From Brevundimonas sp. (GTDB taxonomy: Bacteria > Pseudomonadota > Alphaproteobacteria > Caulobacterales > Caulobacteraceae): 9,497 nucleotides of DNA. Below are positions 1 through 6,873 of this stretch, piece after piece. Numbering within the stretch: the first letter of the stretch is position 1; each line of letters begins with the position of its first letter. Made by a program: the position numbers and the translations under genes. The notes beneath the pieces are model-generated. The model had not been told where the DNA came from. It saw nothing but the letters and a program-made list of their open reading frames with translations, and ran no database searches. The stretch spans positions 1 through 9,497 of the forward strand of contig JAVHYH010000126.1 in NCBI GenBank assembly GCA_031119155.1. The letters run 5' to 3'.

Positions 1-801
1 CCGCACCTGGGCATGGAGCACCAGACCATCAACGCCTACGGCAACGAGTATCGTCTCGACGGCAAGGGCTACGACTGGCTGCTGCATCACGAACTGGCGC
101 ACGAATGGTTCGGCAACCAGATCACCAACGCCAACGCCGACGACATGTGGCTGCACGAGGGCCTGGGCAGCTATATGCAGCCCCTCTACCTGCGCTGGCT
201 GCGCGGCGAGCGCTATTTCCAGGCCGAACTGCTGAAGCAGCGCAACGGCCTGCTGAACCGCTATCCGGTCGTCTCGGGCACCCTCAAGTCCGAGGATGAG
301 GTCTACAAGGGCGACGTCGGCCCCGGGAACGACATCTACAACAAGGGCTCGCTGATCGCGCACTCCCTGCGCCTGCTGATCGGCGACGAGGCCTTCTTCC
401 GCTCGGTCACCCGGCTGGTCTATGGCCGCCCGGACCCGCGCCCCGGCAATTTCACCACCCGCTTCGCCTCGACCAACGACTTCCTGGCCATCGTCAATGA
501 CGAGACCGGTCAGGACCTGAACTGGTTCTTCCAGGGCTATCTGTACAACGCTGCCCTGCCCGACCTGCGCGAGACCCGCGACGGCGATCGCCTGCAGCTG
601 GAATGGGTCACCGGCGACGGCCAGACCTTCCCCATGCCGGTCGAGATCGAGGTCGGCGGTCAGGTCGTCACCGTGCCCATGACCGGCGGTCGCGGCGAGA
701 TCACCGTCCCCGCCGGCGCCCATGTGCTGATCGACCCGCAGAACAAGGTCCTGCGCGAGCAGGACTTCATCTCGGAGTGGCGGGCGCAGATGGTGCGGTA
801 G
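1..801 (+). CDS. M1 family zinc aminopeptidase, C-terminal part (5' end outside window)
   Basis: The frame is open from base 1, so the ATG at 13 is internal and not the start. The visible 266 residues begin in the substrate-binding motif (LGMEHQT, equivalent to the GxMEN motif of M1 peptidases). The zinc site follows: HELAH, then 18 residues, then a glutamate in WLHEGLGSYM. This HEXXH-x18-E layout defines the gluzincin M1 family, in which the two histidines and the distal glutamate bind zinc and the HEXXH glutamate activates water. An alpha-helical segment and a short beta-rich tail follow, and the protein ends without the long HEAT/ARM C-terminal domain of PepN-type enzymes. It would remove N-terminal amino acids from peptides. 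Bacterial relatives are usually exported, but the signal peptide would lie outside the window. It converges on the transglutaminase-like gene across a palindromic repeat. The family call is secure; the substrate is unknown. Confidence 0.93.
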   Translation, partial: PHLGMEHQTINAYGNEYRLDGKGYDWLLHHELAHEWFGNQITNANADDMWLHEGLGSYMQPLYLRWLRGERYFQAELLKQRNGLLNRYPVVSGTLKSEDEVYKGDVGPGNDIYNKGSLIAHSLRLLIGDEAFFRSVTRLVYGRPDPRPGNFTTRFASTNDFLAIVNDETGQDLNWFFQGYLYNAALPDLRETRDGDRLQLEWVTGDGQTFPMPVEIEVGGQVVTVPMTGGRGEITVPAGAHVLIDPQNKVLREQDFISEWRAQMVR

Positions 802-970
802 CTATCGTCATCCTCCGGCGAGGCGAAGCCGAGACCGGGGGACCCAGCGGCGCCGCGACGGCGGCGAACGACGGAAGATTGAAGCTGAGGCGCCGGTGCT
901 CCCGACAGCTTCGCGCTATCGCGCGCCGCTGGGTCCCGAGGTTCGCTTCGCGCCCCCGGGATGACGATAG
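802..970. repeat. Long imperfect palindromic intergenic repeat (REP/MITE-like)
   Basis: The left arm (802-853) and right arm (923-970) are imperfect inverted copies. Both start outside with CTATCGTCATCC, contain a GGGACCCAGCGGCGC-type inner block, and are separated by about 69 bases. The outer motif GTCATCC...GGGACCCAG resembles an intergenic palindrome scattered through many alphaproteobacterial genomes; that resemblance is from memory. The element begins at the base after the M1 peptidase stop codon and ends ten bases before the transglutaminase stop codon. It therefore fills the whole convergent gap and could form a large hairpin in transcripts from either side, possibly acting as a bidirectional terminator. 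There is no transposase or T-run. Confidence 0.8.
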
Positions 971-979
971 CAAAGGGTG

Positions 980-1756
980 TTAAACCGCCACCGCCGTCAC
1001 CGACTGCCGCACGAAGCTGCACGTGCCCTGCGTCGTCAGGAAGGCGATGTCCGCCGCATCGCGACCGCAGGCGATCCGCACCAGCCCCTCGACCGGCGCC
1101 AGCCCCGTCGGATCGACCAGCCACCAGCCGTCCGACAGCCAGACCTCGAAGATGGCGTGGAAGTCGGGCGGGGTCAGCTGATGCGCGAAGGCGCTGACCG
1201 CCCGCGCCGGAATGCCCGACGCCCGGCACAGGGTGATGCCCATATGGGTGAAGTCGCGGCACACCCCGGCCCGGTCGATGAAGGTCCGCGCCGCCGTCGT
1301 CTCGCTGTCCGACGACCCCGGCTCATAGTCGATATTGGCCTTGATCCAGTCGAGGATGGCCAGCACCCGCTCGCCTCCGACGGTGCCGCCGAACGTCCGC
1401 TCCACGAACCGCCCGAACTGGTCCGACGGGCAATAGCGGCTGGGGTTCAGATAGGTCAGCACCTCGGCCGGCAGGTCATTCCAGTCATGCTGCACCGTCA
1501 CCGGCGGCAGGCCCTTCAGGAGGCCGTTGTCGACCACCGCCTCATAGGTCAGCGCCACCTCGCCCGACAGATGCGCCCGCAGCGTCCGCGCCCCGAACTC
1601 GTCGTCCTGGTTCTCGATGAAATCGACGTGCGGCGTCGTGGTCAGCCGCTCCTCGAGGATGTTCTGGCCGGGCCAGTGCGCGACCTGGATCTTGTAGATT
1701 GCGTCCGTCGGCGGATCGAAGCGATAGACGAGTTCGGCGCGGACGCGGATTTTCAT
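980..1756 (-). CDS. Transglutaminase-like cysteine protease family protein
   Basis: The protein has 258 residues from the ATG at 1756. A beta-rich N-terminal half (about residues 1-120) resembles the bacterial transglutaminase N-terminal domain. The transglutaminase core follows, with the expected papain-like triad: C166 in GVCRDFTHM, H200 in DFHAIFEVW and D215 in WWLVDPTG. Family members act as cysteine proteases or amidases on peptide bonds; the substrate here is unknown. No signal peptide is visible, so it is probably cytoplasmic. An in-frame TTG at 1792 would add 12 residues. Neither start has a clear Shine-Dalgarno, and the ATG was chosen because MKIRVRAELVYRF begins the folded domain. 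It lies 72 bases downstream of the HNH gene on the same strand and may share its transcript. A GANTC site lies in that gap. Confidence 0.9.
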   Translation of the reverse strand: MKIRVRAELVYRFDPPTDAIYKIQVAHWPGQNILEERLTTTPHVDFIENQDDEFGARTLRAHLSGEVALTYEAVVDNGLLKGLPPVTVQHDWNDLPAEVLTYLNPSRYCPSDQFGRFVERTFGGTVGGERVLAILDWIKANIDYEPGSSDSETTAARTFIDRAGVCRDFTHMGITLCRASGIPARAVSAFAHQLTPPDFHAIFEVWLSDGWWLVDPTGLAPVEGLVRIACGRDAADIAFLTTQGTCSFVRQSVTAVAV

Positions 1757-1828
1757 GAGGGCTCGAATGCGGCGACAGAGGCCCGCCGTCAACGTGGGGA
1801 GTCGAGCGGTGTTCCGTGGGAGCCAGCC

Positions 1829-2389
1829 CTAAGGCTCCAGCTCGATGTCCCAGTACAGATAGTCCAGCCAGCTCTGGTGCAGGTAGTGCGGCGGGAACCT
1901 CCGCCCATGCTCCTGCAGTTGCCAGGCGCTCGGCCGGTGCGGGGCGCGGCGGATCAGCATCTGGGCCTGCTGGGGCGTGCGACCGCCCTTGCGCAGGTTG
2001 CAGGGACCGCAGGCGGCGACGATGTTTTCCCACGTCGTGCGCCCGCCGCGACAGCGCGGGATGACGTGGTCGAACGTCAGCTCGGTCGAGTCCCCGCAGT
2101 ACTGACAGACGAAGCCGTCGCGCAGGAAGACGTTGAAGCGGGTGAAGGCGGGCTGCCGGTCCTGGTCCACATAGCTCTTCAGCGCGATCACGCTGGGCAG
2201 CTGGATTTCCATGGAGGGGCTGCGCACGACCTTGTCGTACACGGAGACCACGTCGACGCGGTCCTGATACACCGCCTTGACCACCTCCTCCCACGGCCAG
2301 ATCGACAGCGGATAGTAGGACAGCGGCCGGAAGTCGGCGTTCAGCACCAGCGCGGGCCAACCGGACGGGGGGCGGCTCTGGACCTGCAT
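1829..2389 (-). CDS. HNH endonuclease family protein
   Basis: This is a 186-residue protein. The N-terminal segment (1-85) has a LNADFRPLSYYPLSIWPW block typical of a widespread bacterial HNH subfamily. The nuclease module follows at about 90-135. C95 and C98 (CQYC) pair with C127 and C130 (CGPC) to form a structural zinc site. H108 (FDHVIPRCRGG), N122 (WENIV) and N131 (CNLRKG) are the catalytic/metal positions, so the motif is strictly H-N-N. The fold nicks or cleaves DNA, but the role of this chromosomal subfamily is not established. The start ATG at 2389 is preceded by GGAG at 2401-2398 with 8 bases of spacing. It is transcribed toward the transglutaminase gene. No methylase, toxin or phage gene is adjacent, so a restriction or homing role is not supported. 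Confidence 0.9.
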   Translation of the reverse strand: MQVQSRPPSGWPALVLNADFRPLSYYPLSIWPWEEVVKAVYQDRVDVVSVYDKVVRSPSMEIQLPSVIALKSYVDQDRQPAFTRFNVFLRDGFVCQYCGDSTELTFDHVIPRCRGGRTTWENIVAACGPCNLRKGGRTPQQAQMLIRRAPHRPSAWQLQEHGRRFPPHYLHQSWLDYLYWDIELEP

Positions 2390-2550
2390 CAGGTCCGCTC
2401 CGGGGTGCGGAGGGTTATCGAGGCGACAGGAGTGAAGACACGTCTCCTTCCCTGGTCATGCCCTTCTCAGGGCCATCAAACCCTATCCCCGATTCGATCC
2501 CTTGGCGATGACCGGACGACGACGCTTTCGCGACGATGCCGCCGCCTCTT
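2390..2550 (-). promoter_or_regulatory. Upstream region of the HNH gene with a GANTC (CcrM-type) site
   Basis: This 161-base gap separates the TRIC-family gene from the HNH gene on the same strand. It holds the HNH ribosome binding site (GGAG, 2401-2398) and one GATTC site at 2491-2495, about 100 bases ahead of the start codon. I see no terminator with a T-run and no convincing -35/-10 pair. GANTC sites in promoters can make transcription methylation-dependent in Caulobacterales. Whether that applies here is inference. Confidence 0.35.
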
Positions 2551-3198
2551 TCAGCGCGTCACCGTTCCCGGAAAGGCCGGCAGGCTCCAGCCCCAGACCA
2601 GAGCCCCGGCGCGCAGGGCGAAGCCGAGGCTGGCCCCGACGAAGGCCGCCGGCCACAGGTCCAGTCCGGCCACCCGCGCCACCACGAACACGGTCGCCGC
2701 CACCAGCGCCGCCGAGACGGTGATCTCGCGCCGCAGCAGGATCGAGGGCTCGCCCGCCAGCAGATCGCGCACGACGCCGCCAAAACAGGCGGTCAGCGCC
2801 CCCATGACGATGCAGATCAACGGCGCGATGCCGAAGGCGCTGGCCTTGGCCGCGCCCATCACCCCATAGGCCGCCAGCCCGAAGGCATCGAGCCACAGCA
2901 GGGCCCGGAACCGCCAGGGCCGCGCGCCCACCAGCCAGACGGCCAGCGAGGCCGCCAGACAGACGGCGATATAGCGCCAGTCCTGCACCCAGAAGACCGG
3001 CGCTCCGATCAGCAGGTCGCGCAGCGTCCCGCCGCCCACCCCGGTGATGGCGCCGAAGAAGGCGAAGGTCACGAGGTCATGCTTCTGGCGCGCGGCGGCC
3101 AGCGCCCCGGTCGCGGCGAACACGGCCACGCCCGCGAAATCGAGCGCGCCGAGAACCGTCTCGGGATTGGCGATGGCGGGGTCGACCAGAGGCGTCAT
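2551..3198 (-). CDS. TRIC/UPF0126 family seven-helix membrane protein
   Basis: This 215-residue protein is almost wholly hydrophobic, with about seven predicted membrane helices. It contains the family's internal duplication. Each half has a glycine-rich kink followed by an Arg-Asp pair: GVGGGTLRDLLIG at 53-65 and CFGGVVRDLLAGE at 138-150. Family members form trimeric cation channels, related to eukaryotic TRIC and to bacterial YicG. The ion and the physiological role here are unknown. The start ATG at 3198 lies 17 bases after the stop codon of the DNA glycosylase gene, so the two are probably co-transcribed. The reading frame is open well upstream within the glycosylase gene. The ATG was chosen because the hydrophobic family domain begins about 12 residues after it. 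Its Shine-Dalgarno is weak. Confidence 0.9.
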   Translation of the reverse strand: MTPLVDPAIANPETVLGALDFAGVAVFAATGALAAARQKHDLVTFAFFGAITGVGGGTLRDLLIGAPVFWVQDWRYIAVCLAASLAVWLVGARPWRFRALLWLDAFGLAAYGVMGAAKASAFGIAPLICIVMGALTACFGGVVRDLLAGEPSILLRREITVSAALVAATVFVVARVAGLDLWPAAFVGASLGFALRAGALVWGWSLPAFPGTVTR

Positions 3199-3215
3199 GT
3201 GCGCCAGCCTAGCCT

Positions 3216-3872
3216 TTAAGCAGGCGGGTTCTCCAGCACGATCTCGCCGCGCCTCACCGCCCCGTACCAGGCCCACAGCAGATGCGCCGCCACGCTGCGG
3301 TGCGGGCTCCACGCTTCGGCCCGCAGATTGGCCGCCTTTTCCTTGGGCCGCTCCGGCGATCCGTCGGCCCAGCGCATCGCCTCCTGCAGGGCGATGTCCC
3401 CGCCCGGAAACACGTCGGTCCGCCCCTCGCAGAACATCAGGAAGGTGTCGGCGGTCCACCGCCCCACGCCCTTGATCGCCACCAGCTTGGCCACCGCCTC
3501 TTCGTCCGACAGCCGCTCCAGATGATCGAAGTCGATCCGCCCCTCGACGTGCGCTCGCGCGATCTCGTGACCATAGGTCGCCTTCTGGATCGACAGCCCC
3601 ATCGCCCGCAGCGCCGCGATCTCGGTCGCCAGCACCTGCTGCGGCGTCACCTCGCCGTCCAGCCCCTCGACCACCCGCTTCCAGATGGCGGCGGCGGATT
3701 GCACCGAGACCTGCTGCTCCACGATCATCCGGAACAGCCCCTCGAACCCGCCGGTCCGCGCCCGCCATTCGAACACCGGCATATGGGCGTGCGCCTCCGC
3801 CAGCCGTGGATCGCGCGCGACCAGCGCCTCGCGGGCGGCGGCGATCTGTTCAGCATCGGGAACAACGGGCAT
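3216..3872 (-). CDS. AlkA-like DNA-3-methyladenine glycosylase (HhH-GPD superfamily)
   Basis: This is a 218-residue base-excision repair glycosylase. The helix-hairpin-helix is LVAIKGVGRWTAD at 130-142, which grips the DNA backbone. The catalytic aspartate is D159 in VFPGGDIAL, 17 residues further on, as in AlkA. There are no four C-terminal cysteines, so it lacks the iron-sulphur cluster of EndoIII/MutY relatives. No HhH lysine is present either (R138 and W139 occupy that area), which fits a monofunctional glycosylase without lyase activity. It would remove alkylated purines from DNA in the cytoplasm. It is shorter than E. coli AlkA because it lacks that protein's N-terminal beta domain. It is the first gene of a probable two-gene unit with the TRIC-family gene and is divergent from gluQ. 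No Ada regulator is nearby. Confidence 0.92.
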   Translation of the reverse strand: MPVVPDAEQIAAAREALVARDPRLAEAHAHMPVFEWRARTGGFEGLFRMIVEQQVSVQSAAAIWKRVVEGLDGEVTPQQVLATEIAALRAMGLSIQKATYGHEIARAHVEGRIDFDHLERLSDEEAVAKLVAIKGVGRWTADTFLMFCEGRTDVFPGGDIALQEAMRWADGSPERPKEKAANLRAEAWSPHRSVAAHLLWAWYGAVRRGEIVLENPPA

Positions 3873-4005
3873 CGGGTCTCATCGACAGGCGGCGGCGGCT
3901 GATCTACGCGTGGATCATGCCCTTGAGGAACGACCTCATCCATCCGGCCCCGTCCGCGCAAGCGGCGCCGGACGACGGCAGCCGAAAGTCGCGAGAGAAC
4001 ATCCG
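3873..4005. promoter_or_regulatory. Divergent intergenic region between the DNA glycosylase gene and gluQ
   Basis: These 133 bases must contain outward promoters for both flanking genes. I cannot place a -35/-10 pair with confidence. The gluQ-side ribosome binding sequence GAGAG is at 3993-3997, 8 bases before the GTG start. A 30-codon ORF (3917-4009) runs through the right half and ends overlapping the gluQ start. Confidence 0.4.
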
Positions 4006-4009
4006 GTGA
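3917..4009 (+). CDS. Possible 30-residue leader ORF overlapping the gluQ start
   Basis: An ATG at 3917 opens a 30-codon frame (MPLRNDLIHPAPSAQAAPDD, then GSRKSRENIR). Its TGA stop (4007-4009) overlaps the gluQ GTG start (4006-4008) in a GTGA arrangement typical of translational coupling. There is no good ribosome binding site ahead of the ATG, the peptide resembles nothing I know, and the frame continues open upstream into glycosylase antisense. Chance is a real possibility in DNA this GC-rich. Confidence 0.2.
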   Translation: MPLRNDLIHPAPSAQAAPDDGSRKSRENIR

Positions 4010-4851
4010 TCACCCGCTTCGCCCCCTCCCCCACCGGCCGTCTGCACAAGGGCCACGCCTTCTCGGCCCTGACCGCATGGACGGCGGCGAAGGGCGCCGG
4101 TGGGCGCTTCCTCCTGCGCATCGAGGACATAGACCCGACCCGCTGCAGGCCCGAGTTCGACGCGGGCATTCTGGAAGACCTGAACTGGCTGGGCCTCGAC
4201 TGGGACATGCCGGTGCGCCGCCAGTCGGCGCACCTGACCGACTACGCCAGCGTCATCGACGTGCTGGACCGGCGCGGCCTGCTGTATCGCTGCTTCCGCA
4301 CCCGCAAGGAGATCCTCGACGCCATCGGCGACGCCCCGCACGGCAGCGCCGAGGCCGTCCGTCCCGGCCCGCATCCCGAAGAGGAAGAGGCCGCCCTGCT
4401 GGCCGAGGCTCGCGCCTTCGCTTGGCGCCTCTCGCTGGATCGCGCCCGCGAGGCGCTGGGCGATCGGGCATGGGAGGCGCTGGCCTTCGTCGAGGAGGGC
4501 GAGGGCCCTGACGGCGAACGCGGCCTGATCCGCGCCCGGCCCGAGACCGCCGGCGACGTCGTCGTGGCCCGCAAGGACGCCGGAACCGCCTACCACGTCG
4601 CCGTCACCCACGATGACGCCCTGCAGTCCGTCACCCACGTCATCCGCGGGCAGGACCTGTTCGAGGCGACCCACATCCAGGTCCTGATCCAGGCCCTGAT
4701 GGGCTGGCCGACGCCCACCTACCGCCACCACCGGCTGGTCACCGGCGAGGACGGCCGACGCTACGCCAAGCGCGACGGCTCGGTGACGCTGGCCCATCTG
4801 CGCGAACAGGGCCTGTCCCCCATCGCCCTGCGGGCCGAACTGGGCTTCTAG
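4006..4851 (+). CDS. gluQ: Glutamyl-Q tRNA(Asp) synthetase
   Basis: This 281-residue protein is a truncated paralogue of glutamyl-tRNA synthetase. It keeps the class I catalytic domain but lacks the anticodon-binding domain. The N-terminus carries ITRFAPSPTG with the HIGH-type motif as HKGH (14-17), then RIEDIDPTRCRPEF (39-52). The insertion GQDLFEATHIQ follows, and a degenerate KMSKS loop reads YAKRDGS near 253-259. The enzyme activates glutamate and attaches it to queuosine-34 of tRNA-Asp, not to tRNA-Glu. The GTG start has GAGAG 8 bases upstream, and the domain begins immediately. The zinc-binding part looks lost: the usual CxC is C96-F-R, and no later Cys cluster follows before residue 130. 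It overlaps the ppk2 stop by 4 bases, tail to tail. Family identity is firm. Confidence 0.93.
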   Translation: MITRFAPSPTGRLHKGHAFSALTAWTAAKGAGGRFLLRIEDIDPTRCRPEFDAGILEDLNWLGLDWDMPVRRQSAHLTDYASVIDVLDRRGLLYRCFRTRKEILDAIGDAPHGSAEAVRPGPHPEEEEAALLAEARAFAWRLSLDRAREALGDRAWEALAFVEEGEGPDGERGLIRARPETAGDVVVARKDAGTAYHVAVTHDDALQSVTHVIRGQDLFEATHIQVLIQALMGWPTPTYRHHRLVTGEDGRRYAKRDGSVTLAHLREQGLSPIALRAELGF

Positions 4852-5597
4852 CGGAACAGCCGGTCGAGGTTGTCCGCCGCCGGGAAGACGACCTTCGGAT
4901 CCGGCGCCTCCACCTTCGCGCCCGGGCCGCCGATGCTGTTCAGCACATGGCGGATGATGTTCAGCCGGGCCGTCTTCTTGTCGTCCGTGGCCACGGCGGT
5001 CCAGCGGGCGGCGCGGGTGTCCGTCTCCTCCAGCATCCGGTTGCGCGCACCGCTGTAGGCGTCCCAGCGGGCCTCGGCCTCGGCGTCCAGCGAGGACAGC
5101 TTGAACTGCTTCAGCGGGTCCTCCCGCCGCTCGGCCAGCCGCTTCGCCTGCTCCTGCCGCGAGATGTCCAGCCACAGCTTGATCAGCACGATCCCGTCGT
5201 CGGTCAGCATCCGCTCGAAGCGCGGCGCATCCTTCAGGAACTGGGCGTGCTGCTCGGGCGTGCAGAAGCCCATCACCGGCTCCACCCCGCCGCGATTGTA
5301 CCAAGAGCGGTTCAGGATCACCGTCTCGCCCGCCGCCGGCAGGTGTCCGACATAGCGCTGGAAATACCACTGGCTGGCCTCGCGCTCGGTCGGCTTGGGC
5401 AGGGCCACCACCCGCGTCTGGCGTGGCGACATATACTCCGTCAGCCGCTTGATCGCGCCGTCCTTGCCCGCCGTATCGCGGCCCTCCAGCACGATCAGGG
5501 TTCGCAGCCCCCGGGCGATGGTCCACGCCTGCGTCTCCACCAGCGCGACCTGCAGCCGCTCCAGCGCGACGTCGTAGCTCTTGTCTTTCTTGCTCAT
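4848..5597 (-). CDS. ppk2: Polyphosphate kinase 2 family protein (PPK2)
   Basis: This 249-residue cytoplasmic kinase transfers phosphate between polyphosphate and nucleotides. The single PPK2 domain starts at about residue 28. The P-loop is GRDTAGKDG at 39-47. PKPTERE follows at 67-73, then NRSWYNRGGVEPVMGF at 96-111, and the lid/basic segment is RREDPLKQFKLSSLD at 157-171. These match the class that favours nucleoside diphosphates, although subclass cannot be fixed by eye. The start ATG at 5597 (MSKKDKSYD) has a purine-rich GGTGAGGGC just ahead. The frame is open further upstream, but that part overlaps the divergent hydrolase gene and is rejected. There is no adjacent ppk1 or phosphate-regulon gene. 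No terminator separates it from gluQ, whose stop codon it overlaps. Confidence 0.93.
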   Translation of the reverse strand: MSKKDKSYDVALERLQVALVETQAWTIARGLRTLIVLEGRDTAGKDGAIKRLTEYMSPRQTRVVALPKPTEREASQWYFQRYVGHLPAAGETVILNRSWYNRGGVEPVMGFCTPEQHAQFLKDAPRFERMLTDDGIVLIKLWLDISRQEQAKRLAERREDPLKQFKLSSLDAEAEARWDAYSGARNRMLEETDTRAARWTAVATDDKKTARLNIIRHVLNSIGGPGAKVEAPDPKVVFPAADNLDRLFR

Positions 5598-5703
5598 GCC
5601 CTCACCGTGCGCCCCGCCGCCGGGCTGGGCAACCTGTCTGCGTTCTAACGTGTGGCGCGGCGTCATTCCGGCTAAGCCGGAGCCTTCGCACAGGAGCCCC
5701 CGG
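5598..5703. promoter_or_regulatory. Divergent ppk2/serine hydrolase region with small palindrome
   Basis: This 106-base gap separates two divergent starts. An exact palindrome CCGGCT-A-AGCCGG lies at 5668-5680 inside CGTCATTCCGGCTAAGCCGG (5661-5680), a sequence that looks like a small alphaproteobacterial REP unit. The hydrolase ribosome binding site AGGAG is at 5692-5696, 7 bases before its ATG. The hairpin therefore lies within about 12 bases of that site. No confident -35/-10 elements were found. Confidence 0.5.
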
Positions 5704-6831
5704 ATGATCGCTTCCCGCCGCCGCCTGCTGACCGGCCTCGCCGCCACGCCGGTCGTCGCCGCCCTTCCCCGTCTCGCACAGGCCCAAGCGCCGGCCGCCG
5801 AAGGCGTGCTGGACGCGGTCTTCGCCAGCGCCGCCCCGCCCGCCCTCGCCGCCGGCATCCTCGGTCCCGACGGCCTGATCTGGTCCGGCGTGCGCGGCGT
5901 GCGCCGTCAGGGCGAGCCCGACCTCGCCACCCTCGACGACCGCTGGCACCTCGGCTCCAACACCAAGGCCATGACCGCCGCCGTCTTCGCCCGGCTGGTC
6001 GAGCAGGGCCGCGCCCGCTGGGCCATGCCCCTGTCCGGGGCCTTCCCCGACCTGACGATCGACAGCGGCTGGGACGGCCTGACGCTGGACGATTTCATGC
6101 AGCACCGCGCCGGCCTGCTGGACGGCCCGGTCATCAACCGCGACTGGCTGATCGGTTCGCGCGCCGACGCCCGCCCCCTGCCCGAACAGCGCCTCGCCCT
6201 CGTCGAGCGCGTGCTGGCCGCCCCGCCCGCCGGGCCGCGCGGCGTCTTCGCCTATGGCAACGCCAACTACATCCTCCTCGGCGCGGCCATCGAGCGGATC
6301 ACCGGCGGATCGTGGGAGGACGCCATGCGCGCCGAGCTCTACACGCCGCTGAACCTGACCAGCGCCGGCTTCGGCCCGCCGCCCGGCCGCGACGCGCCGT
6401 GGGGCCATCTGCGGATCGGCGACCAGCGCACCGCCATCGCGCCCGAGCATCCCGGCGCCGACAACCCCGCCGCCCTCGGCCCGGCGGGCACGGCCCATAT
6501 GAGCCTCGCCGACTACGCCCGCTTCATCAGCGCCATGATGGGCGGCGTCCCCGGCTGGTTGTCCCCGGACAGTCTCAACCGCCTGATCACCCCGCCCGCC
6601 GGCGCGAACTACGCCCTCGGCTGGATCGTGCGGTCGCAGCCGTGGGGCGGCGTCGGCGGCCCCGGCCCGGTCATCGGCCACGATGGCTCCAACACCATGT
6701 GGTACTGCACCGCCGCCGCCGCGCCCGGGCGCAAGCGCGCGATCATCGTGCTGAGCAACGACGGGACCGCCGGCGCCGTCGCCTGCCAGACCGCCCTGCA
6801 GCGGCTGCTGCCCATCGCCTTCGACGCCTGA
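5704..6831 (+). CDS. Serine hydrolase of the beta-lactamase class C/penicillin-binding fold, Tat-exported
   Basis: This is a 375-residue protein. The N-terminus (SRRRLLTGLAATPVVAALPR) is a twin-arginine-type signal with an AQA cleavage site near residue 29, so it probably acts in the periplasm. Catalytic motifs are in the correct order. S85-N-T-K88 is the SxxK nucleophile/base, Y184-G-N186 is the YxN motif, and H326-D-G328 replaces the KTG triad, as is common in esterase-like members. The family includes class C beta-lactamases, D,D-peptidases and esterases. HDG in place of KTG argues against an efficient classical beta-lactamase, so antibiotic resistance should not be assumed. The ATG at 5704 has AGGAG 7 bases upstream. 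It is divergent from ppk2. The extensin-like gene follows after 42 bases on the same strand and may be co-transcribed. Confidence 0.92.
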   Translation: MIASRRRLLTGLAATPVVAALPRLAQAQAPAAEGVLDAVFASAAPPALAAGILGPDGLIWSGVRGVRRQGEPDLATLDDRWHLGSNTKAMTAAVFARLVEQGRARWAMPLSGAFPDLTIDSGWDGLTLDDFMQHRAGLLDGPVINRDWLIGSRADARPLPEQRLALVERVLAAPPAGPRGVFAYGNANYILLGAAIERITGGSWEDAMRAELYTPLNLTSAGFGPPPGRDAPWGHLRIGDQRTAIAPEHPGADNPAALGPAGTAHMSLADYARFISAMMGGVPGWLSPDSLNRLITPPAGANYALGWIVRSQPWGGVGGPGPVIGHDGSNTMWYCTAAAAPGRKRAIIVLSNDGTAGAVACQTALQRLLPIAFDA

Positions 6832-6873
6832 GCCCCTTGCCCGCGCCGCCGGGTCGGTTAACCCTTGCCCGGC

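Noticed and set aside
1829..2389. Homing or restriction endonuclease system around the HNH gene
   Set aside because: There is no methyltransferase, intron, intein or inverted target evidence. The gene belongs to a common chromosomal HNH subfamily.
977..2869. A 630-codon plus-strand open frame across the transglutaminase, HNH and TRIC genes
   Set aside because: It is antisense to three clearly recognisable genes, rich in Arg/Pro/Gly/His, has no domain, and results from the high-GC lack of stop codons.
5704..6831. Clinical-type class C beta-lactamase (resistance gene)
   Set aside because: The third motif is HDG instead of KTG and overall wording matches the broad serine hydrolase/esterase group. 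Nothing supports drug hydrolysis.
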